Below, one piece after another: positions 62,016-64,000 of a DNA stretch of 64,000 nucleotides. The notes beneath the pieces were generated by a model. The model was not told the origin of the DNA. It was given only the letters and a program-made list of their open reading frames with translations, and did no database searches. The DNA is from an uncultured Prevotellaceae bacterium (lineage in GTDB: Bacteria > Bacteroidota > Bacteroidia > Bacteroidales > Bacteroidaceae): contig ONMI01000006.1 in assembly GCA_900318915.1 (NCBI GenBank), positions 43,291 through 107,290 on the forward strand, written 5' to 3'. The position numbers and the translations under genes are program-made. Numbering within the stretch: the stretch's first letter is position 1; each line of letters begins with the position of its first letter.

Positions 62016-62023
62016 TACCTTTG
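62016..62023 (+). promoter_or_regulatory. -7 box of the lipoprotein locus
   Basis: TACCTTTG, 19 bases before ATG 62043. Confidence 0.65.
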
Positions 62024-62042
62024 CCCCGTCAAAATCAAATTT

Positions 62043-62228
62043 ATGCCAAATGTCAAACACCAAAATGCTGCCATGGAATATGCCATGTGGTATCAGGAGC
62101 ATCTACTCCAGATGGAGAGTATTATGGGTAAGAAGATAGAGGCAAAAATAGAGGAGATAATTGACAGGAAGTTCAATGAATACATTGATGAAATAAGAGC
62201 CGAGAGAAATTCGAACAACAACCCTTAA
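62043..62228 (+). CDS. Small hypothetical protein (61 residues)
   Basis: Starts MPNVKHQNAAMEYAMWYQEH and continues as one charged amphipathic helix (KKIEAKIEEIIDRKFNEYID), so probably coiled-coil and cytosolic, without a signal peptide. ATG 62043 follows a consensus -7 box by 19 bases; an upstream in-frame ATG at 62010 would lie before that box. It is 34 bases before the first lipoprotein and probably cotranscribed with it. I recognise no family. The paired repeats at 61955-61995 suggest regulation. Confidence 0.6.
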   Translation: MPNVKHQNAAMEYAMWYQEHLLQMESIMGKKIEAKIEEIIDRKFNEYIDEIRAERNSNNNP

Positions 62229-62262
62229 TTTAAATTTATTAACAATTAATTATTTAACAGTT

Positions 62263-62868
62263 ATGAAAAAGACTATTTTCAGTTTCGCCATCGCAGCTGT
62301 AGCAGCATTGATGGTATCGTGTGGAGGTAAAACAGAAAACGCTGCTGGTAGCGAGGCTACCGCCGAGGGCGAGCAGGCTACGGAGCAAGTGGTAGATGCT
62401 CAGGCTGCACCGGGTGAGATTACAGGTCCCGTGACCATCGAAACGAAGAACTTCTCTATCGACTTGCCCGCTGGCTGGTATGTGAAGAGCCCGAAAGACA
62501 AGACTCTCGACGAGATTAAAGATAAGAGAGATTTGAACATCGCAATGAAGGAGCCGCTCAAGCAAGGTAAGTCTTCCAGCTATTATGCCATGCTGATTCA
62601 GTCGTTCGAAGGCACTCCCACCGAGCAGGAATACATCGATACATACGTGAAGAATCATAGCGGTGCCGCCGCTGGTGATGCCATCACCATTGATGGCAAG
62701 CAAGCAAAGCACTTCGCCAAGGTGACCGAAATAGCTCCCGATGATAAGAAAGAGGAGCATTGCATCACCGTTGCCACCTCAAACGGTTTCATCGGCATCA
62801 ACACCTATGGAATGGAACTCAGCATCGAGGATGTTCAGAAGATTATCGCCAGCATCAAAGTGAAATAA
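62263..62868 (+). CDS. Lipoprotein A, signal region shared with its neighbour
   Basis: 201-residue lipoprotein. The signal MKKTIFSFAIAAVAALMVSC ends at the lipobox Cys, followed by GGKTENAAG and an acidic linker. The mature domain (about 55-201: FSIDLPAGWYVKSPKDKTLD, YYAMLIQSFEGTPTEQEYID, VATSNGFIGINTYGMELSIE) resembles PsbP/DcrB-like small domains found in lipoproteins, but I am not certain. The first 134 bases match those of the gene at 62896 except for one base (62350). The next gene starts 27 bases downstream, so the two are likely one operon. Function unknown. Confidence 0.75.
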   Translation: MKKTIFSFAIAAVAALMVSCGGKTENAAGSEATAEGEQATEQVVDAQAAPGEITGPVTIETKNFSIDLPAGWYVKSPKDKTLDEIKDKRDLNIAMKEPLKQGKSSSYYAMLIQSFEGTPTEQEYIDTYVKNHSGAAAGDAITIDGKQAKHFAKVTEIAPDDKKEEHCITVATSNGFIGINTYGMELSIEDVQKIIASIKVK

Positions 62869-62895
62869 TAAAATGACATCATATTATATAGTGTT

Positions 62896-63444
62896 ATGAA
62901 AAAGACTATTTTCAGTTTCGCCATCGCAGCTGTAGCAGCATTGATGGTATCGTGTGGAGGTAAAACAGAAAACGCTGCTGGTGGCGAGGCTACCGCCGAG
63001 GGCGAGCAGGCTACGGAGCAAGTGGTAGAGGAAGAGGATGCTAACACGCTGAGCACTGATGCTTTCAGCATGGCCACGCCCGAGGATTTTGAGATCAATG
63101 GCAAGCCTGAGTATTTGCAGAAGAACCATGAAATCAGTTTCCGCACCAAAGCCGGTGTGACACCTACCTATGAGATTAAAATCAACCATGATGCCAACAT
63201 CACGTTTGATGCTCGTCAGTCGGACATCGCCAAGCTGAAAGCTATCGACCCCATCAAGGTGGGCGACGTGTCCTTCCAGGGTGGTTGGCAACCTGATGGC
63301 AAAAGCATCGTTCTGTATGCCGACCTTGGCGATAAAGGCACGGCAAGGGTGTTCCTGCCCAAGCCCAGTGGTATGAATGCTCCCGACGATGCTGCTGTCA
63401 TCGCAAAACTCACCGAACTGCTTTCTGCCCTCAAATTCAAATAA
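62896..63444 (+). CDS. Lipoprotein B, same signal region, different mature domain
   Basis: 182-residue lipoprotein beginning with the same signal MKKTIFSFAIAAVAALMVSC and the same GGKTENAAG-(Gly/Ser)-EATAEGE linker. From residue 45 on it has no similarity that I can see to lipoprotein A (FSMATPEDFEINGKPEYLQK, NHDANITFDARQSDIAKLKA, VSFQGGWQPDGKSIVLYADL). Near-identical DNA over the shared part and none beyond it point to recent duplication of the 5' segment. A good terminator follows at 63469-63504. Function unknown. Confidence 0.75.
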   Translation: MKKTIFSFAIAAVAALMVSCGGKTENAAGGEATAEGEQATEQVVEEEDANTLSTDAFSMATPEDFEINGKPEYLQKNHEISFRTKAGVTPTYEIKINHDANITFDARQSDIAKLKAIDPIKVGDVSFQGGWQPDGKSIVLYADLGDKGTARVFLPKPSGMNAPDDAAVIAKLTELLSALKFK

Positions 63445-63468
63445 GCAAAACGATTCTTCATTTTCATC

Positions 63469-63504
63469 AGCCTGGCAACAGTAACACCATACTGTTGTCG
63501 GGCT
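63469..63504 (+). terminator. Terminator of the lipoprotein operon
   Basis: AGCCTGGCAACAGTA pairs with TACTGTTGTCGGGCT (15 bp, two G-T wobbles) around a 6-base loop, followed by ATATTTTTC. Confidence 0.85.
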
Positions 63505-63568
63505 ATATTTTTCAATTTAATTGATGAACCGACCTCTCTCTAAACGGCCTTCTTGTACCGTCATTGTT

Positions 63569-63614
63569 CCTCGCCCCTCATAAAAGCCCATAAACAAAGG
63601 GGAAATGATAATTC
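63569..63614 (+). repeat. Short repeat, copy 1 (CCTCGCCCCT...AAAGGGGAAATGATAATTC)
   Basis: Shares CCTCGCCCCT, AAAAGCCCATAAACAAAGGG and GAAATGATAATTC with 63909-63952; each copy is preceded by TTCTTGTACCG. The stretch 63505-64000 contains no gene that I can support. Confidence 0.88.
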
Positions 63615-63645
63615 GGTATCGGTTCGTTTATGTCGATTTTCATTC

Positions 63646-63832
63646 CATGTGGAACTCCTTTGTAATTACGTAAGTCCTTGACAATCAATGGCGATTGAAA
63701 ATGCCCCATTTTAAACGGTACAAATTTTTATTACCCGATAATGGATTCTTAGGTGTCGTCTTGTTGAATTTTTTGACAATCATGAAACGGTCGAGAAGCA
63801 ACAAAGTTTAAGATTTGGTTAAGATTGTTTAA
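63646..63832 (+). repeat. 187-bp direct repeat, right copy
   Basis: Partner of 61466-61652, about 93% identical; the lipoprotein locus lies between the copies. Confidence 0.92.
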
Positions 63833-63908
63833 CTACCTAGTATAGCTCTAAAATGGGGTGAAAAAGGACTTCTTGTACCGCATTTCGCATCAAAGTTACT
63901 AATTACAA

Positions 63909-63952
63909 CCTCGCCCCTTAAAAGCCCATAAACAAAGGGGAAATGATAATTC
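63909..63952 (+). repeat. Short repeat, copy 2 (CCTCGCCCCT...AAAGGGGAAATGATAATTC)
   Basis: Two bases shorter than copy 1 after CCTCGCCCCT, otherwise identical. Suggests that the repeat block continues beyond the window. Confidence 0.88.
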
Positions 63953-64000
63953 TACTCTTCACAAGTAAGACAAACGTCGGTAGCATCTTCTTGCCTGCGT

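Overview
The window looks like chromosomal DNA from a Bacteroidales bacterium, most likely Prevotellaceae. The evidence is the gene content (HlyC/CorC next to LptC and a PpiD-like isomerase, a Rho with a long insert, DUF4105, DUF4886, a LolA-like protein, a dual-membrane anti-sigma protein), the absence of Shine-Dalgarno sites, and more than two dozen promoter boxes fitting the Bacteroidetes -7 consensus TAnnTTTG. Coding DNA is fairly GC-rich and intergenic DNA is AT-rich. The species assignment is inference. I saw no rRNA, tRNA, CRISPR array, intact transposase gene or phage genes.

Layout. 1-4.8 kb (minus): an envelope operon of an outer-membrane barrel, LptC, HlyC/CorC and a PpiD-like isomerase cut by the window edge. 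4.9-10.6 kb (plus): a DUF4105 protein, SecA and an orphan ABC ATPase ending at a 21-bp terminator. 10.6-11.7 kb: a small TIR-bounded element and a frameshifted Rpn-family nuclease. 11.8-26.7 kb: periplasmic and secreted enzymes (LolA-like, nitroreductase, phosphodiester glycosidase, Tat aldo/keto reductase, sulfatase, GH20 hexosaminidase, M16 peptidase, SGNH acetylesterase) and an SSS symporter; the sulfatase, hexosaminidase and acetylesterase would fit attack on host or dietary glycans. 26.8-29.9 kb: a three-gene operon (galactokinase/galacturonokinase-like GHMP kinase, sugar-1-P nucleotidyltransferase, UDP-glucuronate-4-epimerase-like protein) that reads as a sugar salvage route to a UDP-uronic acid.

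30-40.3 kb: a secreted metallophosphoesterase and three DUF4886 SGNH-like paralogues, interrupted by mannose-1-P guanylyltransferase, a truncated AAA ATPase and a Gate-domain membrane protein. Three of the secreted proteins share a short C-terminal tail resembling a surface-sorting signal, and two of those tails are encoded by an identical 75-bp DNA block. TrmO closes the segment. 40.4-55.7 kb: phosphohexomutase, Rho, an ECF sigma factor translationally coupled to an anti-sigma/beta-barrel fusion, a TPR protein, an orphan solute-binding lipoprotein, SbcDC and an FKBP isomerase.

55.8-64 kb: two nearly identical 39-residue peptide genes, each with its own promoter and terminator; MutY; a GlsB-type membrane protein; a GH25 lysozyme; a zinc-ribbon membrane protein; a shortened DnaJ-like protein; then a repeat-rich locus with a small gene and two lipoproteins whose first ~44 residues are almost identical while the rest is unrelated, flanked by 187-bp direct repeats. 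The least explained features are the twin peptides, the repeat-flanked lipoprotein locus, the DUF4886 group with its copied tail, and the dispersed intergenic repeats that supply stop codons of some genes.
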